A DNA stretch of 64,000 nt from Areca catechu (taxonomy: Eukaryota > Streptophyta > Magnoliopsida > Arecales > Arecaceae), in assembly GCA_021397845.1 (NCBI GenBank), contig CM038047.1, positions 129,562,112 to 129,626,111 of the forward strand. Direction: 5' to 3'. The notes beneath the pieces are model-generated. The model did no database searches and was not told the origin of the DNA. It worked only from the letters and a program-made list of their open reading frames with translations. Made by a program: the position numbers and the translations under genes. Shown in pieces: positions 33,968 to 45,722 of this stretch (positions within the stretch are counted from its first letter, which is position 1; each line of letters opens with the position of its first letter).

Positions 33968-35335
33968 GCCACACTCCAAGCCACACGCCCAGCCACACTC
34001 CGAGCACACGCCAGGGTCCAGGTGGCGCCACAGAGGCATCCCAGTGTCATGGTCCCTACACCCAAAGAAGAAAAAATCAAATTGGAAGCTAATTTAAAGG
34101 AGGCGCCCATACCTGCCTATTTTACCTAAGCAAAGAAGGAAGAAAACTTCTCTTGGAGAAGAAATCAAAGAAGGACATCCAATTAAAGTTCAAATCAAAA
34201 TCAAAGAGCTTAACTTGGAGTGGAAGAAAAGAAGAAATGCCATAAGAAGAGGAGGACTCCAAATCCAAATCCAACTCCAAAGGAGGCGCCATAAAATTTC
34301 CAAAAAAAATTCCTTTATGGCCGTCCCAATTTTTTTTGAAGTCTTGGTCGACCAAGAGAGGGGGTTTTCTACCTAATCTAGAGGTTGGAAGAGTTTAGTC
34401 CCACATGGGAATTTGTACAAGCTTGGAGAAAATTTTAGGTCTATATAATAGACCTCTCTTTGTAACTTTGAAAAAAATGAAGAAAATTATTTTTTTGCTA
34501 TTCTCTTGTGTTGAGTGACCTAGGTTTCTCTTCTTCCACACTATTCTAAGTGTTGAGCTCCGTGAGGGGGTAATCCGGGTTCCATTGGAGCCTTGAGGAG
34601 GTGAGAGATCTCCATCTTTATCCAAAACCCTAGGTTAGCCACTTGAAATCCCAAAACCCTAGCCACCATTCACTATTTTCAATCCATCAAACCCTAGATC
34701 CATCCATCTCCCACGGCCTCTCTCTCTCTACAAGTCCAGGCCGTCCACCTTCATCCAGATCCAGTCCGGCTACTTCAGATCCAGAGCAAGTTCCAAGGAA
34801 AATCACATCAGCTTCCAGGAGAATCCAGTTTTCAGCAATTTCAATCTTCAAGTTCATCAACCTGGTAAAATCTTTCCTTGACTCTCTGATTCCATCAATT
34901 GTTTTTCTTCTCTTCCAGATCTTGAGTTCAGGAGAAGCCAACCCGCCAAAGGACCAGTACTGGAGGATCCATTGCGAAGAAATCTAAATCCGAGGATCCA
35001 ACAATCTGCTCGGGAGAGTTCTTCCACCAAAATCTGTGAAGATCATTGTCTGGTTAGGTAAACCATCTCTTCTCTTTATTTCTGTTCTGCTGAAAGTTCG
35101 GAGCGAAACCCTAGGTCTGGGAGTTTCTCAACCCCCAGCGATCCGTTGCTTCTGAACTACTCTGATAATTTAGTTTCCTTAAAATTGTGCTTTCAATTAT
35201 CATATTAGTATCTTTCAATGTTAGGTTAACTTTTCTTTGATTTGAAGCCAACTTCTACAAACATATAAAAACAACAAAAAAATTAGTTAATCTTAATCTA
35301 CTTCCGCATCGCGTCCCTTTATTTGTTCTGCATCA
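33968..35335 (+). repeat. D 5' LTR, second part
   Basis: It continues the D LTR and matches 39055-40421. A CTATATAATAGACC promoter-like stretch is near 34441. It ends TTCTGCATCA at 35335; the primer site TGGTATCAGAGC follows at 35340-35351. Confidence 0.95.
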
Positions 35336-35351
35336 TTTTTGGTATCAGAGC

Positions 35352-36239
35352 CCTGTCTAGGGTTTCTGTTTTGATTGCTTGTTTGAGTCTCTCTCTTTTT
35401 ACTTTGTCTGCTCGAAGTAGACTCCCCAGGACGTCTGGTCCTAGGAACGAAGCGAGGTGCAAACCTCCTCTTCCCATTCCACGGGGTGTTCCTAGGGCGT
35501 GTAGGGGATCCGTTGGGTTATGACTTCGTAGCAGGAATTGTAAACGGGGAAGTGCTCTATTTTCAGCCCGTAATTACCCTGTTGTAGGAATTATTTCTCA
35601 TTACAGGTAACTCCAAATTTGATGATTTTTATTTTCCTGAAACCAGTATAATTGAGACTATTTTTCAAAATTTTCCTGTGATTTTTTGGTTTCCGTGGGA
35701 TTTCTGAGAATTAAATTACTGCAACTCTATTTTTGTGTTCTGTAATCCAATTAATTTTGAGTGTTCATCTCTTAATTCATCTTAAGGGCATTTGAGCATC
35801 TAAGATAAGGGGAGGAGTTGATAATCTCTCCTTAGCCCAAAACCACCACCCACTCATTCGAACCTAAGCCTTTAATCTTAAAATTAATTAGACCTAATTT
35901 GCCCTAGTGGGCTAGGGACATCAACAAGTCGGGTCAAGGCTAGTGTTGAGTCAGTTTGTCTGGTTACTCTGTATGTGCTTGTACTCAGTGTCTAGAACGG
36001 TGGTTCAGGGATTCTATCCTGAAGGGCTTGTGTGCTGGTCCGCCTACCTAGCCAATCACTGATTGGTGTCTAGGATTGGCATCTAGGGACCTAACACTCC
36101 CCTTACACCTGCCTGGCTGAGTCCCGAGTTACTACAGGCTAGCTTGCCACTCTGATTGGGCATCTAGTTTGGGCTCTAGGTCTAGTTAGCCAGTAGTCGC
36201 TTTAGTCTAGTCACATTCTGTGTGCTTGCTTGCATCATC
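35352..36239 (+). other. D untranslated leader
   Basis: It is collinear with the A leader, with GTGTCTAGAACGG near 35988 and GTGTCTAGGATTGG near 36066. No gene is seen. Confidence 0.7.
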
Positions 36240-37880
36240 ATGTCTACCCGGAATGGAATACCCTACCAACCTAGTCAAACCCAACCAGATTTAGAGGCCA
36301 TGGTTAGAAATCTTACCGAAAGTATGACCAAATTGAGTCAGGATATGAATGAGGGTTTTTCCCAATTTAGGGATCGAGTCCAAGTACTTGAGAAACGTAG
36401 ACATCAAAATTGGACCCCTGATCCAAAATTTAATAGGCCCCAACCTCACCCATGCCAGGAGCCTAGGAGGACCTTATACCATGATCCCGAGCATAACCTT
36501 AGGAAGCCTAACCATGATATCTATAGTGTGGATCGTGTCTATGAGAGGTCCTTACAATATTCTAGACCAGTCACTCAACAACCCCAGTCTTCTAGATCAA
36601 ACCATTTAGATCCACACCCATGCCCAAGTAAGGTCTCTACTAGCTTGAAACCCAATGTGACCCAGGTTCCTATATCTCAAGAATGTTTATTTTGTAGAGA
36701 AAGAGACCATAAATCTAGTCAGTGCCCATGCATAGGACTGGCTTGTGCACAGCTAAGTGGTAAGAATCCTAAGGATGACATTAATGAGGGAGAACCCAAG
36801 CCTACCAATGAGGAAGAAAGGTTAGGTATGACAAGCCTAGAATCAGTTGACCCGATTACCACTGACCCGAAATCCATTGAAGATGGCATCGAGGAAGTAT
36901 ATGATGCTGGCTTGAGTCTAGTTGATGAATATGAGGGGGAAGAACTTGAAGAATGTGACATCGATACTATTGGTTCCTTACCTGAGGAGACCTTGGAGAG
37001 CAACCAAGTGGTAGGACCTAGTTCAGAAATTCAAGAGATTTGTGAGAACCAGGTTCCTTTAGTCAAATACCCCCAGGAAGAACTCATAGTGTTAGCCCGA
37101 GCTATCAGTTCGTACCCTCTAATGACAGTCATTCCCCAAGTACCAATTGAAGATCTTTGCACTGAACTGTTTAAGTTTGCCCACCCTATGGTAGATCCTC
37201 TCCTTAGGATGACTGAATCAAGCCTCTTACAATTGGACCTTGTCCCATGCCTAGCCACTAAGGTATCTCCCGTAATCTCAGTTGAACATCCTTGTCTTGA
37301 GTGGATTGATTCACCCAGTCCTGTAGAAGTCCTCCTTATGACCCCAGACCCCTTCCTTCGCATGACTGACCTGCCCTTCTATAGAGTATACCTTTCCGCA
37401 CCCATATGTCAAATTTCAAGTCTTGAGGTCATCATCCATAGGCCCTTCCATGAATCATTCTTTAATCCAGTTCTTGAGAAAATGGATCATTATTTGCTTA
37501 GAGAACAAACTTTAACTATTGCAATCACATGTCCTAGGCTACTTCTCGAACCATCTCTTGATCCATTCCTGGGAGTAGCAAACTTTTCCTTTCGTAAGGA
37601 TGACCAGTTGACACTTATAGATCACCATTCAAACCTTCAGGTCACCACCTTTAGCCAGCAGGTACTTCGAGACTCCACCTCATATCTCCTCCCTTTCTCT
37701 AGGACTTCCAATGCTTCTTACACCATCCAAGTATACTTTGTCGAAGCCTTTAGAGTGAACCACGTGTCAGAACCTATTAGGTTTGCCACCTACTTCTGGA
37801 AGACCTTATGGCACCTACTAGGCATCCATAATAAGTTTTCATGCTCTGCATGCCCTCCTCCGACCCAAGGTCAAACCTAG
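36240..37880 (+). CDS. D ORF1: intact gag-like/acidic/integrase-remnant protein
   Basis: 546 codons from the ATG at 36240 (MSTRNGIPYQPSQ), chosen because A, B and C start at the same place. Order: coiled N-terminus; basic Ser/Pro-rich stretch (residues about 60-145); one zinc knuckle CLFCRERDHKSSQC, with Asp in place of the usual Gly before His; acidic block EEVYDAGLSLVDEYEGEELE; about 250 residues of unknown fold rich in Pro, Leu and Glu; then FATYFWKTLWHLLG, the integrase-core relic. It has no capsid, protease or RT. The frame stays open in D and was open in B at the time D inserted. The protein may help package or target a trans-mobilised RNA, but this is inference. Confidence 0.8.
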   Translation: MSTRNGIPYQPSQTQPDLEAMVRNLTESMTKLSQDMNEGFSQFRDRVQVLEKRRHQNWTPDPKFNRPQPHPCQEPRRTLYHDPEHNLRKPNHDIYSVDRVYERSLQYSRPVTQQPQSSRSNHLDPHPCPSKVSTSLKPNVTQVPISQECLFCRERDHKSSQCPCIGLACAQLSGKNPKDDINEGEPKPTNEEERLGMTSLESVDPITTDPKSIEDGIEEVYDAGLSLVDEYEGEELEECDIDTIGSLPEETLESNQVVGPSSEIQEICENQVPLVKYPQEELIVLARAISSYPLMTVIPQVPIEDLCTELFKFAHPMVDPLLRMTESSLLQLDLVPCLATKVSPVISVEHPCLEWIDSPSPVEVLLMTPDPFLRMTDLPFYRVYLSAPICQISSLEVIIHRPFHESFFNPVLEKMDHYLLREQTLTIAITCPRLLLEPSLDPFLGVANFSFRKDDQLTLIDHHSNLQVTTFSQQVLRDSTSYLLPFSRTSNASYTIQVYFVEAFRVNHVSEPIRFATYFWKTLWHLLGIHNKFSCSACPPPTQGQT

Positions 37881-38089
37881 AGAGCCTTAGTTTGTTAGGT
37901 TTAGACCTAGGGTTCCTTTGTAATAAAGTCCATTCTTTAGGAATGCGTCGACAGTCTAGTTTAGTTTTCTTGACCCTTTACTAGGCTTTGGCTCAGATTT
38001 TGGTTGGATTGAGAGCACCAAGAATTGGGATTTGTATTTTGTCCAGGGCTGAAATTGCATTCAATGTTTCGATCAATAGGTCTATAGGC
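37881..38089 (+). other. D decayed segment between ORF1 and ORF2
   Basis: It has a TAATAAAGTCC stretch and a decayed RNWDLY-like integrase relic with stops, as in C. No gene is seen. Confidence 0.5.
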
Positions 38090-38859
38090 TAGAGTCCCTT
38101 TGAAATTGTTCATGGATACAAGCCTCACATACCACTTGATCTGATTTAACTATTAGCCCACACACACAAGTCTCTTGATGCACTTGCACAGCATATAAAA
38201 GACTTGCATAAAGAAATTTATGCCAAAATAAATTTAAGTAATGAAACTTATAAGAAGTTGGCTGTTTCTCAAAGGTGAGTCAAAACTTTTGTTGAGGGAG
38301 ACTATGTAATGATTAGGGTAAGGCCTGAGCGGTTTTCCCCTGGAACCGTTAGAAAGTTACATGCTAGAGGAGCTGGACCATTTAGAGTAGCGAAGAGAGT
38401 AGGATCCAATGCCTATGTGCTCGAGTTGCCTCCAGAACTAGGCAATAGCTCTACTTTCAACATTACAGACCTAGTAGAGAGTACAGGGAGCCAGCTGTGA
38501 TTCCCAGTGAGCCTTTTGAACCTAATCCTGTTATTGAGAGTGATCGCGACCCTGTGTATCCACCAACAAACTGGCATGTGAGGAAAGAGCAGATTGAAAA
38601 GATCCTGGATGATCAGGTTATCTCTACTCGTAATCGAGGATACCAAAGATACCTGGTCCGCTGGCTAGGAAGGCCAGATCCTGATGACTCTTGGATCTCC
38701 CGAGAAGAATTACAAGAGTTGGACCCAGACCTCTTGGAGAGATACCAGAGCCAACTTGAGCCTTACTCGACAGGGTCGAGTTCCTCCCACCCCGGGAGAA
38801 TTGGTGCGGGCACCAGACTCAGAAGAAAACTTCAGAGCTCCATTTGGATCTCTGATTGA
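38090..38859 (+). pseudogene. D ORF2: integrase tail plus chromodomain, broken
   Basis: It begins with a relic of EIVHGYKPH, then a TAA (38147-38149), a TGA near 38276, and a two-base insertion near 38480 that shifts the frame before YREPAVIPS. The chromodomain (IEKILDDQVISTRN to LDPDLLERY, about 38590-38755) is uninterrupted and continues into the LTR to a TGA at 38857-38859. Upstream it has the LAHTHKSLDALAQH variant, shared with B but not with A or C. Confidence 0.85.
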
Positions 38860-40421
38860 CATTTCCCGAGAAATTAGGGTTTGTAATAAAGGTTGACCTG
38901 GTCAACCAGTTTATTTATTTTATTTATTTCTTGAGTCACCATTTAAATTTTGTTGAGTCATGTTGACTCAGTGCAAGTCCCAATGTGGTTTCAATTTGGT
39001 CCAAAATGGTGCCACATTTGTCTTCCAATCAAACCAAGGTCCAAGCAAGTGGAGGCCACACTCCAAGCCACACGCCCAGCCACACTCCGAGCACACGCCA
39101 GGGTCCAGGTGGCGCCACAGAGGCATCCCAGTGTCATGGTCCCCACACCCAAAGAAGAAAAAATCAAATTGGAAGCTAATTTAAAGGAGGCGCCCATACC
39201 TGCCTATTTTACCTAAGCAAAGAAGGAAGAAAACTTCTCTTGGAGAAGAAATCAAAGAAGGACATCCAATTGAAGTTCAAATCAAAATCAAAGAGCTTAA
39301 CTTGGAGTGGAAGAAAAGAAGAAATGCCATAAGAAGAGGAGGACTCCAAATCCAAATCCAACTCCAAAGGAGGCGCCATAAAATTTCCAAAAAAATTCCT
39401 TTATGGCCGTCCCAATTTTTTTTGAAGTCTTGGTCGACCAAGAGAGGGGGTTTTCTACCTAATCTAGAGGTTGGAAGAGTTTAGTCCCACATGGGAATTT
39501 GTACAAGCTTGGAGAAAATTTTAGGTCTATATAATAGACCTCTCTTTGTAACTTTGAAAAAAATGAAGAAAATTATTTTTTTGCTATTCTCTTGTGTTGA
39601 GTGACCTAGGTTTCTCTTCTTCCGCACTATTCTAAGTGTTGAGCTCCGTGAGGGGGTAATCCGGGTTCCATTGGAGCCTTGAGGAGGTGAGAGATCTCCA
39701 TCTTTATCCAAAACCCTAGGTTAGCCACTTGAAATCCCAAAACCCTAGCCACCTTTCACTATTTTCAATCCATCAAACCCTAGATCCATCCAACTCCCAT
39801 GGCCTCTCTCTCTCTACAAGTCCAGGCCGTCCACCTTCATCTAGATCCAGTCCGGCTACTTCAGATCCAGAGCAAGTTCCAAGGAAAATCACATCAGCTT
39901 CCAGGAGAATCCAGTTTTCAGCAATTTCAATCTTCAAGTTCATCAGCCTGGTAAAATCTTTCCTTGACTCTCTGATTCCATCAATTGTTTTTCTTCTCTT
40001 CCAGATCTTGAGTTCAGGAGAAGCCAACCCGCCAAAGGACCAGTACTGGAGGATCCATTGCGAAGAAATCTGAATCCGAGGATCCAATAATCTGCTCGGG
40101 AGAGTTCTTCCACCAAAATCTGTGAAGATCATTGTCTGGTTAGGTAAACCATCTCTTCTCTTTATTTCTGTTCTGCTGAAAGTTCAGAGTGAAACCCTAG
40201 GTCTGGGAGTTTCTCAATCCCCAGCGATCCGTTGCTTCTGAACTACTCTGATAATTTAGTTTCCTTAAAATTGTGCTTTCAATTATCATATTAGTATCTT
40301 TCAATGTTAGGTTAACTTTTCTTTGATTTGAAGCCAACTTCTACAAACATATAAAAATAACAAAAAAATTAGTTAATCTTAATCTACTTCTGCATCGCGT
40401 CCCTTTATTTGTTCTGCATCA
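38802..40421 (+). repeat. D 3' LTR
   Basis: 1620 bp, starting TGGTGCGGGCACCA and ending TTCTGCATCA before TSD TACTG. The inverted repeat CTCGAC-AGG-GTCGAG lies at 38766-38780, just upstream. Confidence 0.95.
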
Positions 40422-40426
40422 TACTG

Positions 40427-41982
40427 TTGCCCAGTTTAGGAACCCAGTCCGTGAGGATCTTACGCAGCTTAGGGTTCGAGTCCAAGTACTTGAGGAACCT
40501 AGACATCAGAATTGGACTCCTGACCCAGATTTTAATGTGCCTCAACCTCACCCACACCAGGAACCTAGGAGGACCTTATACCGTGATCCCGAGCATAACC
40601 CTAGAAAGCCTAACCCTAATATCTATAGTGTGGATCGTGTCTATGAGAGGTCCTTACAATATTCTAGACCAGTCACTCAACAACCCAAGTCTTCTAGATC
40701 AAACCATTTATATCCACACCCATGCCCAAGTAAGGTCTCTACTAGCTTGAAACCCAGTGTGACCCAGGTTCCTATATCGCAAGAATGTTGGTTTTGTGGA
40801 GAAAGAGGCCATAAATCTAGTCAGTGCCCATGCATAGGACTGGCTTGTGCACAGCTATGTGGTAAGAATCCTAAGGATGACATTAATGAGGGAGAACCCA
40901 AGCCTACCAATGAGGAAGAAAGATTAGGTATGACAAGCCCAGAATCAGTTGACCTGATTACCACTGACCCGAAACCCATTGAAGATGGCATCGAGGAAGT
41001 ATATGATGCTGGCTTGAGTCTAGTTGATGAATATGAGGGGGAAGAACTTGAAGAATGTGACATCGATACTATTGGTTCCTTACCTGAGGAGACCTTGGAG
41101 AGCAACCAAGTGGTAGGATCTAGTTCAGAAATTCAAGAGATTTATGAGAACCAGGTTCCTTTAGTCAAATACCTCCAGGAAGAACTCATAGTGTTAGCCC
41201 GAGCTATCAGTTCGTACCCTCTAATAACAGTCATTCTCCAAGTACCAATTGAAGATCTTTGCACTGAACTGTTTAAGTTTGCCCACCCTATGGTAGATCC
41301 TCTCCTTAGGATGATTGAATCAAGCCTCTTACAATTGGACCTTGTCCCATGCCCAGCCACTAAGGTCTCTCCCATAATCTCAGTTGAACATCCTTGTCTT
41401 GAGCGGATTGATTCACCCAGTCCTGTAGAAGTCCTCCTTATGGCCCCAGACCCCTTCCATCGCATGACTGACCTACCCTTCTATAGAGTATACCTTTCCC
41501 CACCCATAGGTCAAATTTCAAGTCTTGAGGTCATCATCCATAGGCCCTTCCATGAATTATTCTCTAATCCATTTCTTGAGAAAGTGGATCATTATTTGCT
41601 TAGAGAACAAACCTTAACTTTTGCAGTCACATGTCCTAGGCTACTCCCTGAACCATCTCTTGATCCGTTCATAGGAGTAGCAAACTTTTCATTTCGTAAG
41701 GATGACCAGTTGACACTCATAGATCACCATTCAAACCTTCAGGTCACCACCTTTAGTCAGCAGGTAATTCGAGACTCCACCTCATATTTCCTCCCTTTCT
41801 CTAGGACTTCCAATGCTTCTTACACCATCCAAGTATACTTTGTCGAAGTCTTTAGAGTGAACCACATGTCAGAACCTATTAGGTTTGCCACCTACTTCTG
41901 GAAGACCTTATGGCACCTACTAGGCACCCATGATAAGTTCTCATGCTTTGCATGCCATCCTCCGACCCAAGGTCAAACCTAG
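40427..41982 (+). pseudogene. B ORF1, second part
   Basis: The rest of B ORF1 after the D insertion, open to TAG at 41980-41982. Order: RVQVLEEPRHQNW, then the Ser/Pro-rich stretch, zinc knuckle CWFCGERGHKSSQC (about 40785-40826), acidic block, about 250 residues of unknown fold, and FATYFWKTLWHLLG near the end. It is very close to C and D. The only lesion is the D insertion, so it was a full frame before that. Confidence 0.85.
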
Positions 41983-42149
41983 AGAGCTTTAGTTTGTTAG
42001 GTTTAGACCTAGGGTTCCTTTGAATAAAGTCAATTCTTTAGGAATGCATCGTCAGTCGAGTTTAGGACATTGACTCAAATTTTGGTTTGATTGAGAGCAC
42101 CAGGAATTGGGATTTGTATTTTGTCTAGGGCTGAAATTGCATTCAATGT
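41983..42149 (+). other. B decayed segment between ORF1 and ORF2
   Basis: It is equivalent to the C and D gaps, with stops and a RNWDLYFV-like relic. No gene is seen. Confidence 0.5.
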
Positions 42150-42939
42150 TTTGATCAATAGATCTATAGGCTAGAGTTTCTTTGAAATTGTTCATGAATA
42201 TAAGCCTCACACACCACTTGATCTGATTTCACTATTAGCCCACACACACAAGTCTCTTGATGCACTTGCATAGCATGTAAAGGACTTGCATAAAGAAATT
42301 CATGCCAAAATAACTTTAAGTAATGAAATTTATAAGAAGTTGGTTGATTCTCAAAGGCGAGTCAAAACTTTTATTGAGAGAGACTATGTAATGATTAGGT
42401 TAAGGCCTGAGCGGTTTCCTCTTGAAACCGTTAGAAAGTTACATGCTAGAGGAGCTGGACCATTTAGAGTGATGAAGAGAGTGGGACCCAATGCCTACGT
42501 GCTTGAGTTGCCTCCAGAGCTAGGAATTAGCTCTACTTTCAACATTATAAACCTAGTAGAGTACAGGGAGCTAGCTGTGATTCCCAGTGAGTCTTTTGAA
42601 CCTAATCCTGTTATTTAGAGTGATCCCGACCCTGTGTGTCCACCAACAAACTGGCCTATGAGGAAAGAGCAGATTGAAAAGATCCTGGATGATCAGGTTA
42701 TCTCTACTCGTAATCGAGGATACCAAAGATACCTGGTCCACTGGCAAGGAAGGCCAGATTCCGATGACTCTTGGATCTCCCGAGAAGAATTACAAGAATT
42801 GGACCCAGACCTCTTGGAGAGATACCAGAGCCGGCTTGATCCATACTTGACAGGGTTGAGTTCCTCCCACCTCGGGAGAATTGGTGCGGGCACCAGAATC
42901 AGAAAAAGACTTCAGGGTTCCATATGGATCTCTGATTGA
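42150..42939 (+). pseudogene. B ORF2: integrase tail plus chromodomain, broken
   Basis: A TAG near 42271 replaces the Gln of the AQH motif, and another TAG (42616-42618) splits the linker before the chromodomain. The stretch between (HKEIHAKITLSNE to PSESFEPNPVI) and the chromodomain (IEKILDDQVISTRN, YQRYLVHWQGRPDSDDSWIS) are otherwise open. The frame runs 58 bp into the LTR. Confidence 0.85.
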
Positions 42940-44606
42940 CCTTACCCGAGAAAATTAGGGTTTGTTATAAGGATTGACCTGATCAACCCAATTTTGAGTC
43001 TGTAATTTTGTCATTTCAATTTTTGTTGAGTCATGTTGACTCAGTCCAAGTCCAAGTCCAGGTTGGCGCCATTCCCTTTGTCATAGGGTGCCACATTTTT
43101 TCTTCCATGATCCAGCTACAAGCGGGTGCCACACTCCCTGCCACATCTCCATCCAGTGTCTTTGGTCCCCACACCATAAGAAGTAAGTTCCCCTTTTTCT
43201 TGCACCACTTGGGGGAGAAATCCATCAAGATACCTCAATCCAAGGAGGAGCCAACTTCTTTCCAGATAAACCCAAGACAGGATGGCAAGAATTTTTCTTG
43301 AAGAGAGGATCAAGGAGGTTCCCCACAATGTTCCATAAATTCCAAGTTATAAAAGGGAAGAGAGCATGTCTTGGGGAGAAAATCAAGGAGGCACCCAAAA
43401 GTTTCCTAAAGTGCCAAAGCCATGAAAAGAAGAAGCCTAAACTTGTGGAGCAAGACTAGGAGGTGTCCAAAATAGCCAAACCATGAAGGGAAAATCCTTG
43501 ATTCATGGAGAGATACTAGGAGACACCCCCATAACCTGCCATTTGGAGCTGATTTTCAAGTTTTCTTGGAGTTTTTGGGCCGCTCACTCATGGAAGGAGT
43601 CTTGGTTGGCCAAGGGAAGAGAATTTGATGCCTAAAGTATAGATTAGTCCTATTAGTCCCACATGGGAACTTGTATGGTTTTGATTTTTCTTATAGGTCT
43701 ATATATTAGACCCCTTTTGTAACTTGAAATTATCTTATGAAATCTTATGAATGAAATCCCTTGTTTTTGAGCAAAGTCTTGTTCTTCCGTACTTATTCTG
43801 AGTGTTGAGCTCCGTGAGGGAGTAAATCCGGGTTCCCTAGGAACCTTGAGGAGGTGTGTGATCTCCAACCCAAAAACCCTAGCTTAGTCCACCCATCTCT
43901 ACTCCACCACCACCAAACCCTAGCCGCTACACCATCTCCAAGGTTCTTCTTCCAAAGGGTGGCCGACCACCAGGACTCCCAGTCTAGCTATCTTCAAGTC
44001 AGCTACCACTGCTTCAGAGTCCATCCAGCAGATCCAGGAGAAGAAGTCCCAAATCCGTAGCCTAGGAGTTCCAGATCAGCTGAAGACCTTCAAATCCCAT
44101 CCTTTCTTCTACTCGGGTAACTCTCTTCCCTGAGTCTCTTGTTCCTAACCTTGTTCTTATTCTCTCCAGGATCCAGGGTTCAAGAAGAGGCCAACTTTGC
44201 CAAGGACCATTATCAGAGGATCCATTGCGAAGATACCTTGATTCCCAGGATCCAATAATCTGCTCGAGAGAGTTTTTTTCCACCAAATGGAGAGATATCA
44301 CTGCTAGGTAACAAGAACCTTCCCTTCTTACTTTGTCTGTTTCGTTGAAACTCAGAGCAAACCCTAGATCTGGGGGTTTCTCAATCCCCAGCGATCCTAC
44401 TTCTGAGTTACTCTGGTAATCCACTCCTTTTAATTGTGCTTTCTGTCATTTCTTAGTTTCTTTCAACATTAGTTTATCTTTCCTTTGAGTCAAAGCTGAC
44501 TTCTGAAAATATATATAAAAAAAAAAATACATTAATTTTTATTTGCTTCCGCATTCCACATTTTCGTTCTACATCATTTTGGTATCAGAGCTTTCATTCT
44601 GCATCA
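42882..44606 (+). repeat. B 3' LTR
   Basis: 1725 bp, starting TGGTGCGGGCACCA. Its end contains one buried primer-site copy: TTCTACATCA, TTTTGGTATCAGAGC, then TTCTGCATCA at 44606 before TSD TACAT. It gives the uninterrupted sequence of the B LTR. Confidence 0.95.
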
Positions 44607-44611
44607 TACAT

Positions 44612-45570
44612 CTACCACAGGCATGGGCCATTCTTCCTCCAGCCTCTTTTTTCATCTCCCGGTGGCCGGCTTCGCGATCGGCTCCGCTACTAGGGCAGCC
44701 TTTTCTGTACCACCCGATGGATGACTCTAGCCTTGTCAATCTTCATTCACCTTCCTGCTCCAAAAAGAGATTGGGGTAAGCAAAAGAAAGAGGTACAATG
44801 GAACAAGTGAAGTGAATGCGCGAGAGAAGATCGGTCATCCTTGGCACCCCTTTGTTCCTACCTAGGAATCTCTGGCGGCTGATCCCTGCCTAGTGAAGGA
44901 CATCCTCCCCGAGCAGTTCATATGCCATGGTCTGGCTGACTCGGTCAATTTCATTAAACATGGCCTAGTCAGCCTTCAGGATTGCCCTCCCTTCACCAAG
45001 CCTCGACCATGGCTCTCTCCATAGCGGCTCAAAATCCCAGGGCTGAAGGCTGTCTATAAAGAAAAATTTGGCCTTCCACCCATGGATGGCCGATGGAAGG
45101 CACTTCAAGATTTTTCGGTTAGGGCGAAGACAAAACATCCACCACTCTCGGCTCCTGAAGTCCTTTTTCAACAGGAAAAAGTTGCCAAAGAGGGACAACC
45201 TAGGTTTGATTTCAACCTTATGACAGAGCACTATGAAGCAGCAGATCGCCCGAATGCTATTCGGGGTCAGCTGTGCTGGAGTCACTCTGTAGAAGTTGAA
45301 GACTTCTATGAAGAAGGGGTATAAAGGAAACCTAAGGCTGTTCTTGAGGTGGGCCTCATACATGGGAAGGTTTCCTGGTCCTAGGGGATTGTTGACTCTT
45401 CCCTCTCGGTCTGGAACAGAGAGGTGCAAGGTCGATGGGATGTTATACATGACCCTAAGGTTTTCAATCAATTCCCGAATCATCATCGACTGGAACTCGC
45501 TTGGCCCTGGTTCCCTACGTCTATGGATCGGACCTCGGCTATGGATCAGACCTCGGCTACTGGATGCCAT
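44612..45570 (-). pseudogene. T2 antisense ORF, N-terminal part
   Basis: The ATG at 45570-45568 opens 201 codons to 44965: REPGPSEFQSMMIRELIENL, NLPMYEAHLKNSLRFPLYPF, FYRVTPAQLTPNSIRAICCF, REWWMFCLRPN. This is the Transposase_28-like domain, homologous to T1 6857-7321. A stop then interrupts; the reading continues degraded to 44612, where B is inserted. Protein function is not known. Related ORFs are typical of Tat/Retand elements and lie antisense to gag-pol. Confidence 0.8.
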
Positions 45571-45712
45571 AGCACTAAAGAAGAAGAAAGGCTGGGAGAC
45601 TGACCTGAGACTGGACTCCTAGAAGAATGGACTTGCGGAGGGAGAGGAAGAAGCTCTCTTTCTCTCGTGGAGCGCTGTCGCAGCAAAATATCATTCTTGA
45701 GTGCCTCGCCCT

Positions 45713-45722
45713 CCTTTTATAG
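45713..45722 (-). promoter_or_regulatory. Putative minus-strand TATA box for the T2 antisense ORF
   Basis: It reads CTATAAAAGG on the minus strand, about 150 bp upstream of the antisense-ORF ATG. T1 has CCTATAAAAG in the same relative place. Confidence 0.5.

Larger units (their letters stand above)
28434..40421 (+). mobile_element. D: non-autonomous chromovirus inserted in B ORF1
   Basis: LTRs at 28434-28686 plus 33968-35335 (1621 bp without E) and 38802-40421 (1620 bp), with TSD TACTG (28429-28433 and 40422-40426). The internal part (35336-38801) holds an intact ORF1 and a broken ORF2. The LTR middle, with a GGTGGCGCCACAGAGG stretch, differs from A, B and C. Confidence 0.95.
18962..44606 (+). 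mobile_element. B: non-autonomous chromovirus, split by C and D
   Basis: LTRs at 18962-20400 plus 27125-27409 (1724 bp without C) and 42882-44606 (1725 bp), with a perfect TSD TACAT (18957-18961 and 44607-44611). The internal part is 27410-28433 plus 40427-42881, about 3.48 kb once D is removed, close to C (3.50 kb) and D (3.47 kb). It has one gag-like ORF, no RT, and a chromodomain segment. Confidence 0.93.
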
